A stretch of 64,000 nucleotides of DNA from Flaveria trinervia. Taxonomy: Eukaryota > Streptophyta > Magnoliopsida > Asterales > Asteraceae. How positions within the stretch are numbered: the first letter of the stretch is position 1; each line of letters starts with the position of its first letter. This document shows, piece by piece, positions 1 through 11,340 of this stretch. The translations under genes and the position numbers were made by a program. The notes beneath the pieces are model-generated. The model was given only the letters and a program-made list of their open reading frames with translations, did not search any database and was not told the origin of the DNA. The DNA lies in the NCBI GenBank assembly GCA_025506515.1, contig CM046443.1:20180700-20244699 (forward strand), read 5' to 3'.

Positions 1-1404
1 TTTCAATCTATAAAATTTTATTTTCTATTTCTTTTTAAATTTCTTTTGTCCCTTCATTTTAGTCTCAACATAAAATCAAATATCATCTGATTTTCAACTT
101 AAAAAGCATTTATTTGCAAAGATTATGTATATTCATATTGTAATTTTCAAACACATTCTATTTTCAGTTTACACACATACTTTGAACATAAAGCATCCTC
201 CTTTCAATTCAACATTTCAAATTTTGATTATGATTATTGAATATTTTCTTAGAACAACTCTTTCAGTTATTACTCCCCCTAAATTTTTAAGTTTGAAAAA
301 CTTATAAGTTTCTTATGAAAGAGAATAAGATCACACAGCACATTGAGACATTGCCTTCACACACAAAGACATGCATAAAAGAAAGATGAAAATAGAATCA
401 AATTCTAATATTAAGCATAGAATAAATGTCTGCAGAGAGATCATATTAATGAAGATCAGCAAATTAAAATAAAATAAATGTGAAGCGTCATAGATAATGA
501 ATATATCCTGATCAAGTGTGTTCCAGGTCAGTGATATCACAACAAAGGAGACACAAGATCTAAGGACAAACAATGAGTGTTTTTGACACAATTATCAACT
601 CACTTACTTTTCAATTCTTGGATTGATTAGTGTTTATTTAGATATGACATGATGTAAAGCATACAGAGACTAAGAGAGCTCAACTATCGTCATGAAATGT
701 AAGAAAGAACACATGCTCAACTTATTACCTGAAACATAGATATCACCAGAGTTCATGTTACTTAGTTAATAGAGGATGATCATGGATAACCATTTGATCA
801 GCTCTGACTATTCATTTGAATAGGTTATGCACATTTGCATCTTTTTGCATCAAAAAGAGAATCCAGGTCTGTAATGACTTACAACAGAGGATATCTCAGT
901 ACTTCAGGTCTATGATGAATCATAACAGAGAAGTGAAATGATGCTTTGTAACAGATCTCATGATTTCACATAGTTTCAACAGGTGTGAGAGATGTATCTT
1001 AACAAGCATTCATTCTGATAAGCTAAAACAACTTAAAAGTACTCAGATGAATACACACACGCATGTATGTTTAGTTTGATCACAAGAATTTACTTTTTCA
1101 GCATAATAGTCAGATATTGTCTACACATCATATCTGATCATGTCTAGACTTTATTAATGAGTGAAAAATGCAACTGATCTCACTAATGTACTATCATTTC
1201 TCACATGTTGCAAAACATAATCCTTTCTAAAAAAGCACAATTTTTGTATTTTTGATATATATTTTTGTATTTGTTTTTTCTATGAAAAACATAAAATCAC
1301 ACACACACAAAAATATAAAAAGGCAACTAACAATGAGAGTATCACTTATTATGATCTTTTGATTTAGGGAGATCACATATGATTTATAAGACCAATTGAT
1401 TCTA
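1..1404 (-). other. A: AT-rich non-coding region downstream of pol
   Basis: No ORF here resembles a protein and no copy of A's LTR is visible. Between about 850 and 945 a sequence of the type CAGGTCT..ATGA...ACAGAG occurs twice, a weak local duplication. A T/A-rich CA-repeat tract lies near 1260-1320. A purine tract on the minus strand is at 272-280. It is probably A's 3' untranslated region, continuing left of the window. Confidence 0.5.
272..280 (-). promoter_or_regulatory. A: polypurine-tract-like site
   Basis: Minus strand reads AGGGGGAGT, the same core as the PPTs that directly abut the LTRs of B, D and G. Here the plus-strand bases to its left do not match A's 5' LTR end, so it is either an extra internal PPT (multiple PPTs are known in Sireviruses) or the LTR beside it has been lost. 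Confidence 0.4.
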
Positions 1405-1748
1405 CTAAATACTCAAACCGTCCTGGTAGAAAGGCTTTATAAATAGATCTGCCAATTGTTTTTCTGTTGCAATTTGAATCAATATGATTAATCCTTTTTC
1501 AGAGTTATCTCTAAGAAAATGATATCGAATTTCGATATGTTTTGTTTTTGAGTGTTGAACAGGATTAGCTGTTATGAACATAGCAGCTGTGTTATCAATG
1601 TTAATTGGTGTTTTAAGAAAGTTGAATCCATAATCTAGTAATTGATTTTGCAATCAAAGGATTTGAGAACATCCTGCTGATGCAGCAATATACTCAGCTT
1701 CTGCAGTTGAAACAGAGACATTTGTTTGTTTCTTACATTGCCACGAGA
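1405..1748 (-). pseudogene. A: RNase H C-terminal part
   Basis: This carries the C-terminal half of a copia RNase H, with the usual copia ending NPVQHSKTKHIEIRYHF then LADLF. It is separated from the main pol ORF by a frameshift at about 1750 in the conserved stretch before the WQCKKQ motif. An in-frame stop lies near 1650, just before the QNQLLDYGF stretch. The pol stop is at 1405. RNase H removes the RNA strand from the RNA:DNA hybrid during reverse transcription. Identity is clear from family motifs; function is lost as sequenced. Confidence 0.85.
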
Positions 1749-3728
1749 CTAATTGGGACCAAGAAATTGACACCCACCCGAAGTAGATTTTCTATCTGGA
1801 CAGCATCCACCATAATCACTATCTGTATATCCATATAGTTCAAAGTTACCCTCGTAAGGATACCAAAGCCCTAAGGCTGGTTTACCTTTGAGATATCTGA
1901 ATATCCTTTTGACAGCAATTAAGTAAGATTCTTTCGGGTCTGATTGATACCTGGCACATACACAAACAACATACATAATGTCTGGTCTAGATGCAGTAAG
2001 ATACATCAAAGATCCAATCATTGATCTGTATAACGTTTGGTCAATAGATTTTCCTTTTGGATGAGGTTCAATCTTGGTGTTAACATCTGCTGGAGTTCGT
2101 ATGGACTGATAGTCTTGCAACTTAAATTTCTTTAAGAGCTTGTCAACAAACTTTTCTTGATTGATGAAGATTCCATCTGTAGTTTGCTTGACTTGAAGTC
2201 CAAGAAAGAAGTTAATCTCTCCCATAGAACTCATTTGGAATCGAGATTTCATGATTTCTTCAAATTCATTGCACAATTTTGGACAGGTAGAACCAAATAT
2301 GATGTCATCAACATACACTTGTACACCTAAAAGATCATTATTATCCTTCTTTATGAATAAAGTTGGATCAATTTTTCCTCGTGTGTATCCATGTTGGATT
2401 AAGTGTTGTGATAACGTCTCATACCAAATTCTAGGGGCTTGATGAAGTCCATATAAAGCTTTACTCAGCTTATATACTCGTTGTGGAAATTGTGCATTCT
2501 CAAAGCCTGGAGGCTGCTTCACAAACACATCGTCAGTGATAGGACCATATAAAAATGCACCCTTTACATCCATTTGATACACCTTAAATTTCATGAATAA
2601 AGCATAAGCCAGAAAAACTCGAATTGATTCAAGTCTTGCAACTGGTGCAAACACTTCATCATAATCTATACCTTCTTCCTGTGTGTATCCTTGTGCAACA
2701 AGTCTCGCTTTATTCCTTATTACAACACCACGATCATCAGTCTTTGTTCTAAATAACCATTTCGTGCCAATTGCATTTTCTACTTCAGGTAGATCCACCA
2801 AATTCCACACTTCTTGTTTGCGGAATTGAAGTAATTCTTCTTGCATGGCTTCTATCCAACCATTATCCTTTAATGCTTCGGTAACATTTTTAGGAATAAT
2901 TTGAGAAAGAAAACAAGAGTATAAGCATACGTTTGCTTGTTCTGATTTACTCCTTGTTGTTCTCTCATTCAATGAACCAATAATCTGAGAAATTGGATGA
3001 TTCTTGTGAATACGAGATGTAGTATTCTCATCACAGTGAACATTAACATCCAGATTTGTTTGATTCAAGTTGGAAAACTCATGTATCAAAGTAGAAGAAT
3101 GTGGGTTAAAGTTTGGAACTTGAGTAGGTGAATTGACTAAGTAATCAAAGTTACCTGTATCAACTACATCACCTGAAATGGATGATGTTCCAGACTTAGG
3201 TATCACAAACGCATTACCATCATTAGGAATATTTTGTGATTCTTCCTGATTAATTGACTCTGAATGATCTGAAACTGTATTTTCATGGTTTTGTATTGTT
3301 GAATCCTTGACAAATGAAAAAAATGGGTAGTATGAGCTTGAATCATCTGGGTCATCAGAATCAGAATCTTCACTGAAAGATCCAAGATCTCCTCTTGAGT
3401 TCTTCTTATCTATAGAGTTAAAACAATTTGGTTGATCAAACAAATTAGATTGAAAAGAGTTTGATAATGAATCTAAGTCAAATAACCATGCAGGACCATT
3501 TGAAACTGATGGAACAGAATTTTCCAGAAATTTAATGTTGAAGGTTTCTAGAATTACATTTGTCCTAGAGTTGTAGACTCGATAGGCTTTTGAAACCGAT
3601 GAATATCCAACGAAAAATCCATTATCAGATTTTGCTTCAAATTTTCCTAATTGATCACTTGAATTAAGAATCATAACAGGACAACCAAATGATTTTAAAA
3701 AGTTTATGTTCGGTTTTCTGCCAAACAT
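1749..3728 (-). CDS. A: integrase C-terminus, reverse transcriptase and RNase H
   Basis: This 659-residue frame is the longest coding piece in the window. Residues about 1-70 are the copia integrase C-terminal region (FGCPVMILNS, then VGYSSVSKAYRVYN). Residues 70-280 are an acidic, serine-rich hinge. The RT follows: WIEAMQEELLQF, GTKWLFRTK, the QMDVKGAFLYG block, and the catalytic YVDD encoded at 2304-2315. RNase H begins near YTDSDYGGC. The start is only the first Met in a frame cut from the upstream integrase by a stop/frameshift at 3729-3777; the native product is one gag-pol polyprotein. The RT motifs are complete, making this the best-preserved RT of the copia elements here. Confidence 0.9.
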   Translation of the reverse strand: MFGRKPNINFLKSFGCPVMILNSSDQLGKFEAKSDNGFFVGYSSVSKAYRVYNSRTNVILETFNIKFLENSVPSVSNGPAWLFDLDSLSNSFQSNLFDQPNCFNSIDKKNSRGDLGSFSEDSDSDDPDDSSSYYPFFSFVKDSTIQNHENTVSDHSESINQEESQNIPNDGNAFVIPKSGTSSISGDVVDTGNFDYLVNSPTQVPNFNPHSSTLIHEFSNLNQTNLDVNVHCDENTTSRIHKNHPISQIIGSLNERTTRSKSEQANVCLYSCFLSQIIPKNVTEALKDNGWIEAMQEELLQFRKQEVWNLVDLPEVENAIGTKWLFRTKTDDRGVVIRNKARLVAQGYTQEEGIDYDEVFAPVARLESIRVFLAYALFMKFKVYQMDVKGAFLYGPITDDVFVKQPPGFENAQFPQRVYKLSKALYGLHQAPRIWYETLSQHLIQHGYTRGKIDPTLFIKKDNNDLLGVQVYVDDIIFGSTCPKLCNEFEEIMKSRFQMSSMGEINFFLGLQVKQTTDGIFINQEKFVDKLLKKFKLQDYQSIRTPADVNTKIEPHPKGKSIDQTLYRSMIGSLMYLTASRPDIMYVVCVCARYQSDPKESYLIAVKRIFRYLKGKPALGLWYPYEGNFELYGYTDSDYGGCCPDRKSTSGGCQFLGPN

Positions 3729-3776
3729 TAACTCATATGGAGTTTCCAGTTTATCTTTGACAATTAAAATTCGATT

Positions 3777-4193
3777 CTAAACGAAACACGCAGTTGATAT
3801 TGCTTCATCCCAAAAAGTGATAGGGATTTTTGCATCAGCTAACATAGAACGAGTAACTTCAATCAGTGTTCTATTCTTCCTTTCAGCAACTCCATTTTGT
3901 TGAGGAGTTCTGGGAGCACTGAACTGATGAGCTATCCCTTTCTGTGCACAAAACATTTCAATGTTAGCATTTTTGAATTCCGTTCCATTATCACTTCTTA
4001 TTATTTTCACTTTGTTGTCTAACTGATTTTCAACTTTAATGATAAATTCTTTTAGTAATTCAACTGTTTCAGATTTGGCATAAAGAAAGAAAACCCATGA
4101 AAATCTGGTGAAGTCATCAATGATAACTAAACAATATGATTTTCGTCCAATACTCTTGACGTTTGTTGGTCCAAAAAGGTCCATATGTAACAT
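3777..4193 (-). pseudogene. A: integrase catalytic core
   Basis: The rve integrase core of a copia polyprotein, which joins the cDNA into chromosomal DNA. The catalytic D, D and E are visible in LHMDLFGP, RSDNGTEFKN and GVAERKNRTLIE. The frame opens at an internal Met just after an in-frame stop (4194) and closes at a stop at 3777; both neighbours are the adjoining parts of the same polyprotein. The catalytic residues are intact but the reading frame is not. Confidence 0.9.
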
Positions 4194-4538
4194 CTAGAGA
4201 GGTTTGGATGTTGAGTTTATAGGCTTGGACTTATAAGACGCTCTGTGTTGCTTTCCCTTCAAACATGCTGAGCAGTGATCATTTATTGCAAACTTCTTAG
4301 ATGGAAGTCCAATGACATGATTTCCTGCTACAAGCTTGTTCATGTTCTTGAAGTTTGAATGACCGAGACGTCTATGCCAAAGCTGGCTTTCATCATTTGA
4401 TGCCTTTGCAATTAGGCATGTTGTTTTAGTTGAAGGATCAACTTGAGACATATCCAATTTGTATACATCTCTGTCTCTCTCAGCTGTAACAATCACCAAT
4501 CTTTGCTTATCTTGAAACCTGGCTTCAAAACATAACAT
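4194..4538 (-). pseudogene. A: GAG-pre-integrase zinc-binding domain
   Basis: This is the HHCC zinc-binding domain before the copia integrase core. It is recognised by LWHRRLGHSNFKNMNKL followed by CSACLKGKQHR, giving the H-H and C-C pairs. A stop separates it from the integrase core. It overlaps the protease frame by 46 bases in another phase, which marks a small frameshift. Confidence 0.85.
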
Positions 4539-4830
4539 AATGAATTATCAAACAGAACAGAATAAGATTTGTCACATATTTGAGATACGCTTAAAAGATT
4601 AAAGTTCAACTGTGAACAAAAGTTGACTTTATCAAAGCTTATTATCCCATTGGATACTGTTCCTTCACCGGTTATTTTTCCTCCAGCATCACCACCAAAG
4701 GCGACGTGAGTTCCATCTTTTGACTTAAAGTCTTGTAACAAGTAGTATTGCCTGTCATGTGCCGACTACACCCACTATCCACATACCATGTATTGATTGG
4801 TCTTTTTGGGAGTACCTGCACTACAAGAAA
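4493..4830 (-). pseudogene. A: aspartic protease
   Basis: A retropepsin-type protease that would cut the polyprotein. The active-site triplet Asp-Ser-Gly is encoded at 4771-4779 in the context WYVDSGCSRHMTG. The downstream GGDAGGKITGEGTVSNG and the NLLSVSQICDK stretch are typical of copia protease. A phase change near 4741 separates the active site from the rest. Confidence 0.85.
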
Positions 4831-4845
4831 GTTAAGTTGAAATAT

Positions 4846-5231
4846 CTACCCAAGCCGAAATGGTCTTGGGCTTTCCAAATTTATCAACAATTGTAATTGT
4901 TTATAATGGATATTTTTCAAATCAGGTTTATTTTTGATGAATTTACCAATTTTATTTTGAAAATTGTTTGATTTATTTTTGTGAACATTCATACCATTTG
5001 ACTGATCATCTTTTGAAATGTATTGATGACTAACAATTTTATTATTCATCCTTACAGGTCTTGGTATGAAGTGTTCTTGCATGTTATGTTTTGAGCTCAT
5101 ATAATTATTCTTAGGAAAAGATCTCAAACCTAACATTAGGTTTATTAATGTCTCTTTGAAATCCATTAGTTTCTCAAATACTGTGGATTAGCAAATCCTT
5201 TGCTCATGTTTGGTTTTGCAAAGTTCTAGTG
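4846..5231 (-). pseudogene. A: gag-protease linker, downstream half
   Basis: Lysine- and asparagine-rich coding sequence just upstream of the protease. It continues the linker found at 17624-19081; B is inserted between the halves. No known domain is visible apart from the Asn/Lys bias it shares with the other half. A frame break lies near 5166. Confidence 0.65.
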
Positions 5232-5236
5232 GGAGA
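5232..5236. repeat. Target site duplication of B, left copy (GGAGA)
   Basis: GGAGA lies directly before the TG that opens B's left LTR and is repeated directly after the CA closing the right LTR at 17619-17623. Five bases is the normal duplication length for LTR retrotransposons. Confidence 0.95.
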
Positions 5237-6021
5237 TGCAGGACCGTTTAAGGGCTTTATACAATTACAACACAACGACACAAAAAGAGGAGATTAACTA
5301 AACTTTAATCAAACAGTGAACTGGGTTAACCAAAGTGATACAAAGAGCACAAGTAAAGTAAGAGACAGAACAAGAGAGTATGGTTTTCAAGAATGCAGTA
5401 TATTGCTTTCTCTATCTTTTATTACAAGTGTTTCAAAGCATGAGATAAAAGATACAAGAACATGAGATACTTATACTACATCCTACAGCTGGCTATACTT
5501 TGAAAGCCAGCTGGATACAATTGACTAAACACACAAACAAAATCAATTGTAGAGTCAAAAGGCAGATTGCCTTTTGACTTGTGACTATGACATTCCATAG
5601 CTCACATCCTTATCTATTACAGAAAGGATAAAGTACATAAAGTAGAAAGTATACAGACTCAAGACCTCAATGTACAGTTACCAAAAGCATGGACTTTTTC
5701 ACCAAACCATGTTAGTTGGTGACTTGCAGTGGAAAAGGTGCTTTATGGAACAGTACATCAGATAAAGCATGTGTACTAAAAGTCTTGGAAGAAATCTGTC
5801 TTCAAAGGATGAAGCTTCGGAAGACTTTGTCTCTGAAGCTTCGGAAGACTTCATGTTTGGCTTCGGAAGATATTGGTCTTGGCTTCGGAAGATTTTACAC
5901 TTAGAGTATTTTCTAATGCATTGTGTAAAACTTTTGAAGCATTCTTCACTTCAGTACTTAGTGCATGTTGCTGAGACATTTTGGATGTTTTGGGTTGCAT
6001 CAGACTTAAGGAATCCTTACA
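5237..6021 (-). repeat. B: 3' LTR
   Basis: It starts TGCAGGACCG and ends CCTTACA on the plus strand. It matches 16828-17618 throughout with scattered substitutions and small indels; an 8-base piece after GTTGGTGACTT is missing here. By eye the two copies are about 97% identical, so B is fairly young. CTTCGGAAG motifs cluster at about 5815-5895, close to the U3 end. Confidence 0.95.
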
Positions 6022-6032
6022 AACTCCCCCTA
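6022..6032 (-). promoter_or_regulatory. B: polypurine tract
   Basis: Minus strand reads TAGGGGGAGTT immediately upstream of the 3' LTR. This purine run primes plus-strand DNA synthesis. G has the same sequence at the same place (57878-57889). Confidence 0.9.
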
Positions 6033-6063
6033 GGCTGATGCTACCAAAACACTTAGAAGATCT

Positions 6064-9000
6064 TTAGATGTTGGTAGTCTTCAGTACAATCAAGACCATT
6101 CCTTTCTTCATTAGATGGTCAGGATCATCAAGATTCTCATAGTATCTTCTCATCTCAAAGAGATCATGCAGAGGTAAGTTGATTATGTCTTGCCCGGAGT
6201 AGACATTCTCAACACCTTGATCTCTGATAACATGCCATCTTTCTGGATTGGTAGAATAAGTCCAGGACAAGATGGGTGTCTCAGTTGTTAGAGGAGCCAC
6301 TTGCATAGGAGTTGATTGGGTTGCCTCATCATGCACTTCCTCAGGTTGATCTGATTCAGCCTGAGGTGTAGAGGTAGATGACTTTGGCTTCTTCTTCTTA
6401 GTCTTTGGTTTAGAAGCCATTTTCTTCTTCCTCTTAGATGTCTTTAACTGAGAAGACTGGTCTGCAGCACCATGTTGATCATCAGTGTCTTTCTCAGTTG
6501 GGTGTTCCTCCCTCACAGGTTCAGAAGGAGAGGGAGTTTGACCCTGTCTTGGATCAGAAGATGAAGTTTTCTGAGGCTTAGCTGGAGGTTCTGGTTGAGG
6601 TGTCTCAGGTTGTTTAAACTTGACCTCCACTTCAGGTGGGACTTGACTTAGAAGAGAGTGCAAGTCAATCAGTTCTCCACTTTTAATCTTCTGCTTGATC
6701 ACCCTTATATGCTCATCCATTGTAGATAGAGACATGGGGCCAAGTCTCCTTCCGGAGAATCCATATAGCTTCAAGAAGCTCATCATTCTTTGTCTGTCAG
6801 CAGACTTCTTTGCATTCTTTTGAATGATGGCTCTTGACTTTGCAGCTTCTTCCCTTAGCTTCCTTTTGGTTGTTTTTCTTTCTTTGACTAGCTCAAGCTC
6901 AAGTTGCTTTAGATACTCGAACTCAATGAAGTCATAGGACAGGGGAAGAAGTGCATTTGCCTGATAGAAGCCTGTGGCACTCAGGTAGTTGATCATCTTG
7001 ATCCTATATTCTTCTTTATCTACCTGAGGTTCTTGTGGAGCCACATCTTCCTGTGCAGGACTTTCTTGAACTGGAGAGAGAGTGGGAGCATGCTTGTAAA
7101 GCCTTTTTTGTCTCTTCTCCTCTTTGAATTGGAGAAGTAACCTTGCATCCTCTTTCTCCTTCATCTCTCTTGACACTTCCATGTCAGCCAGTTCATTTAA
7201 CTCTTCTAAGGGGAGGGAGATGATTTCATCAATATCATAGTTCCTGGTTTGTAAATAGTAATCCTGACTGCCCTTAACTCATCATCTTGAGTATTTGGTC
7301 TAGGGGCAGCCCTGATTGCAGCTTGCATGAAGGTAGATGACCCAGAAGAACTTTCTCCCCTTAGCCTCCTTTTCCTCTCTCTCTCTCTCTTCCTCCTCAA
7401 TTTCCTCAGGAGTCATTTTCCTTTTCCCTTTGTCACCAACAGACCTTTGTGACTCAGGGTGGATTGAGGCTTGCCCTTCATTGCTTGGTGTAGCTTCCAT
7501 GCTCTGGCCAGAGAGAGGCTGAGAAACACCTTCACCAGCAGGTGTTTCAGATGGAGTTTGGACCTCTGCAGCAGTTGTTGATGATGAGACAGGGGTCTCA
7601 GGTTCTGCCACTGGGCCTTCAGTCAAGGTTTCCCCTATGAAACTAATCTTAGGTACACCTCAACATCCAGTTGACCGATGACATTGCCTGATTGCCTATG
7701 TCTCCTTCTTAGAGAGAACTCTGCAAGGATCCTTTCTTGGATTCTTTGAGCCAGCCTGTCAGCTTGTCTTGAATTGCTTGGATTGACAAGTGGCATGTTG
7801 ACTAAATCCAGTCTTTCATAGAAGCTAGGCTTTGGAACTGAAAAACTTCTTGTTGGCCTTGAACTCTGTGAAGTATAAGGGCTCTTCTATCCTCATCATA
7901 CCTCCACCTTATGATGTAGTTGCCAGTTCCTTGTGTGGAGATGAGACAGCCTTTGGTATACCTTCCTCAAAGAGACTCCTGGTGATTGAGTCTATAGATT
8001 CCACATTAATGTGAACTTGAGGTAGTTGCTGAGAATGCACAACAACAAGTGAGGATGGTGAGTCCTCTATGTCCATTTTCTTTGAAGAACTCCCAGGTTC
8101 TGTGGTTGTAACAACTTTCTCCCCCTTTTTGGTAGCAGCACCCACTTGCATAGGTGAGCTGGAGGATAAGTCAATTACTTCCACAGGTTCTTGTGTTCCT
8201 GGTTGAGTTGTCCTTAAAGGTCTCTCAGCTAGTTTTTCTCCTGATATGAAATCTGAAGTTGCTGATCATTGACCTGGTTTTGTAAGGTAGTCACCTGAGA
8301 TTCCAAGTGACTAACCTTAGAGACTAAATAGGTGCATGTTTTTGACAATTTCTGCACCTTTAGTCTCAAATTCCCCTCATCTTCATCAGAAGAATCAGTG
8401 GGGGATGAGATGATTGGACCAAAGTCCTCTCGCTCACCACCAGCTTGAGTTTCTTGGCTGGTGGTTTTCCTCTGCTCCCTGGCAGCCTCAGTTGAGATGC
8501 CAGGGAGCTGAGTTGCCATGGTGGAGGTCTTAATGATGTAATCACTTTCAAAAGTGAGAGCCTCTTCCATATGGACATCCTGAACAAGTTCAGAAGTGTC
8601 CACCTCAGTAATAGGTGACTGATATGGGATAGACTGAGGAGAGTCAGAGGTACTCATCTCTCTTTGAGTAGGGGATGGGAAGAGAGACTCATGGTACTCA
8701 CTGAATCCTAAGTCTTCATCAGTATAGAAGGATAGGTTAGGAATTGGTTGGTTGAGATCCAAAGGCTGGGGATGGTAGCTGTCCCCTGAAGTTTTCACTT
8801 GAGTGTTGAGACTCAGAGTGAAGCTTAAGGCTATTGGGCTAGTGAGCTCATCAGGCTGAGCATGAGGAACCTCAGCACTGATTCTTGGAAAAATGGAGTG
8901 GTCTGCTCCTCAGGAGAAGTGGGAGCTCCAGTATCCACTTCTTCCTGTATGAGTGAGTATATGGGTGCCTCCTCAGACTGAATAGTCTGAGCAGGGTTCG

Positions 9001-9882
9001 TTTGTATTTTCTTTGGTAGGTGATGGATATTTGAGGCTGTGTAGGTGTGGAAAGCAGCAGGTGTGGGTTCAATACTAGCTTGTGCTGCTAGGTTGTCACC
9101 TTGAGCAATGAGCTCTAACATTTTTGGGACTAGGGCTGTTTCTACCCCTGAGAAGCCTATAGTGGGCTTCTTCATTATTTTAAGATGCCGGGCTTCATCT
9201 GTCCCAATTTAAGAATATTACTTGTTTCCCTCAACTGTGAGCCCAGTTCACAGTTGAGAATGTGTTGAACATATCTAGGAAACATGTAATACTCTAAGGA
9301 GTCTAAGTTTGCAAGTAAATTAGTATAAACAATTGTGAATACCTGAACTTGACCCCCTGAACCATTCCATGAACTATAAAGGAGAGATCCTCAGGAATCT
9401 GGTCCCATCCACCATGCTTGTTTGATAAGCTGTGGATAACCACGTGGAGCAAGTATTTCCACTGGGATGAGACCTTTCCTTTCCTGAAGGTCTTTACAGA
9501 GAAATCTCCCTCATAGCCCATCTGCTCAAAGGAATGATTACCGCTTCCTTTGGGAAGGACACCTCACCTTCTTCATCATCCAGCTGCAAATGTTGGTTAA
9601 TGATGGCTGAGTGATCAAGATTGTCCTCCCTTGCACTGTGGCAGACAGTGCCTTCTCCCCATCCATAATGACCTCTTGGCAGGTCTTCTAGAATTCAAGC
9701 AAGTGATCCTCATATAGAGTAGGATCAATGGTCAGGGAGGTGAAATAGTTTGATAGAGTCAAGAATTGGCAAATCTCTGAGAAACTCTCATCTTTCTCAG
9801 AGCTTAACAGAGCAACTTGATTATGTTGCCTGTGAAGTTGCATGGAGAAATCTGGGTTGTTTCTGTGGTTAAGGTTAGCCAT
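6064..9882 (-). pseudogene. B: extra ORF (aORF) between pol and the 3' LTR
   Basis: A long disrupted ORF in the element's sense direction. The N-terminal part (9882 leftwards) has HNQVALLSSEKDESFSEI and, further on, a stretch around SSQWKYLLHVVIHSLSNK. The middle (7300-9175) is acidic, Ser/Pro/Gln-rich and probably disordered. A short heptad-like stretch near 8240-8340 and a highly charged lysine/glutamate helix near 7130-7400 look coiled coil. The last intact piece, 6064-7182 (372 residues), has the GFSGRRLGPMS motif at about residues 142-152, a PKTKKKKPKSS basic run that could be a nuclear signal, and a C-terminal domain with WHVIRDQGVENVY. G has a clear homologue. Such Sirevirus ORFs have been called env-like; I see no signal peptide or membrane segment, so that name is not supported here. 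Stops and frameshifts break it at least seven times. Confidence 0.7.
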
Positions 9883-10627
9883 TTCAGAAGCTTAAGGGTG
9901 AAGAAAGGTAGAAAGCGAAAGCGTTTTAGAGAATTAGGTTAGAGGGATAGAGGAATGGAGGAAGATAGTGGGAGAGAGGGGGAACCGTTGGGTATTTATA
10001 TAAGTGATTTGAACCAAAGTTAATGAAAGAGGATAAACTTTGAAATCCGGAAGTCGGTCCCACCTCTGAAAAGATAGTTTTCTTTTGCTCAAAAAGTAGT
10101 TTTCTTGGAATTCAAAAAGCTTACGAAGGTAATTTGTCTTCGAAGTTTTGGAAAAAGCTTCCGAAGCTAAAATGGCTTCGGAAGAATTTTCTGAGAGTCT
10201 TGAAGATTTATGCTTCGGGAGAGAAATAAACCCTTGGATGCTTTGTATAAGAATGAACAAAGCTTCCGAAGGTTAATTTTGCTTCGGAAGGAAAAAGTCC
10301 TGAAAAATGAATAAGTGTCTGAGTTAAGAATTTTAAGCTTCGGAAGATGAATTTGAATTCTTCCGAAGGTAAACTCTCTTAGGCAGTTATTTATTTTGAA
10401 GAAATGTTTTTCTTCCGAAGATAAAACTTTATCTTCCGAAGTATCAGAAAATTTTCAAGAATCTAAGGAAAGTTTTCAAAATTTTTTTTTTCATCCAAAG
10501 AAAACATGAGCTTATGAAAGTGATAACTAGACAACTTAGGACACACTTATTTTAAGAAGAAATAATAGAATCAGTTTTAAGAAAAAGTCTACTCAAGTTA
10601 ATCATCCCAATAGCTGATATCAGATAC
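9883..10627. repeat. B: pol-aORF spacer with CTTCCGAAG/CTTCGGAAG cluster
   Basis: A non-coding stretch between the aORF start and the pol stop. From about 10155 to 10445 at least eight copies of CTTCCGAAG or its reverse complement CTTCGGAAG (or versions differing by one base) occur in both orientations, so neighbouring copies could pair as hairpins. The same motif fills the LTRs of B and G and the equivalent spacer of G. Confidence 0.75.
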
Positions 10628-11340
10628 TTAAATCTGTTCATCAAAAGCTTTTGTGAACAGATCAGCATATTGTTCATCTGTATGAACTTTGACTAGTTTA
10701 ATTAATCCATTTTCATAGTTATCTCTTATTAAATGATACCTGATGTTGATGTGTTTGGTCCTTGAGTGCTGCACAGGGTTCTCAGTGATAGAGATAGCAC
10801 TATTGTTGTCTATGTGGATAGGAGTCTCTTTGAAGTTAAATCCATAGTCCAGCATCTGATTTTGAATCCAAAGCACTTGAGCACAGCAGCTTGTAGCAGC
10901 AATGTATTCAGCCTCAGCAGTTGATGCAGACACACAGATTGTTTCTTGCATTGCCATGAGACATCCTTCCACCAAGGAATTGACATCCCCCAGATGTAGA
11001 CTTTGCAGTCATGTTGCAACCACCATAATCACTGTATGTATAGGCATACAGATTGAAATTAGGATTCTTTGATACCATAGACCAAGTGTTGAAGCACCTT
11101 TGAGGTATCTTAAAATTCTTTTCACAGTGATTAAGTGAGACATCTTAGTGTTGGCTTGATATCTTGCACAAATACATGTAGCAAACATGATATCAGGCCT
11201 GCTAGCTGTAAGATACATAAGAGACCCATCATAGCCCTGTATAAGTGTTCATCTACACACTGCCCCTCAAGATCTGGACCAAGGGAGTGGTTTCTGGCTA
11301 TGGGTGTCTTAGCAATCTTATAATCAGTCATGTTGAACCT
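10628..11340 (-). pseudogene. B: RNase H and RT C-terminal region
   Basis: The copia RT end (MYLTASRPDIMFATCICARYQ, a 20-residue run in full) and the whole RNase H up to LFTKAFDEQ are recognisable, spread over three frames (10628-10975, 11009-11218, 11131-11331). Indels lie near 10975, 11040 and 11220. Compared with G's matching segment, the last residues before the stop are shifted and truncated. Confidence 0.85.

Noticed and set aside
1..1404. A 3' LTR of element A at the left edge
   Set aside because: The sequence left of the PPT-like tract does not match A's 311-bp 5' LTR.
5716..6038. Plus-strand ORFs with repeated SEASEDF-type residues
   Set aside because: They are translations of the CTTCGGAAG motif in B's LTR; the same shadow appears at 17259-17501.
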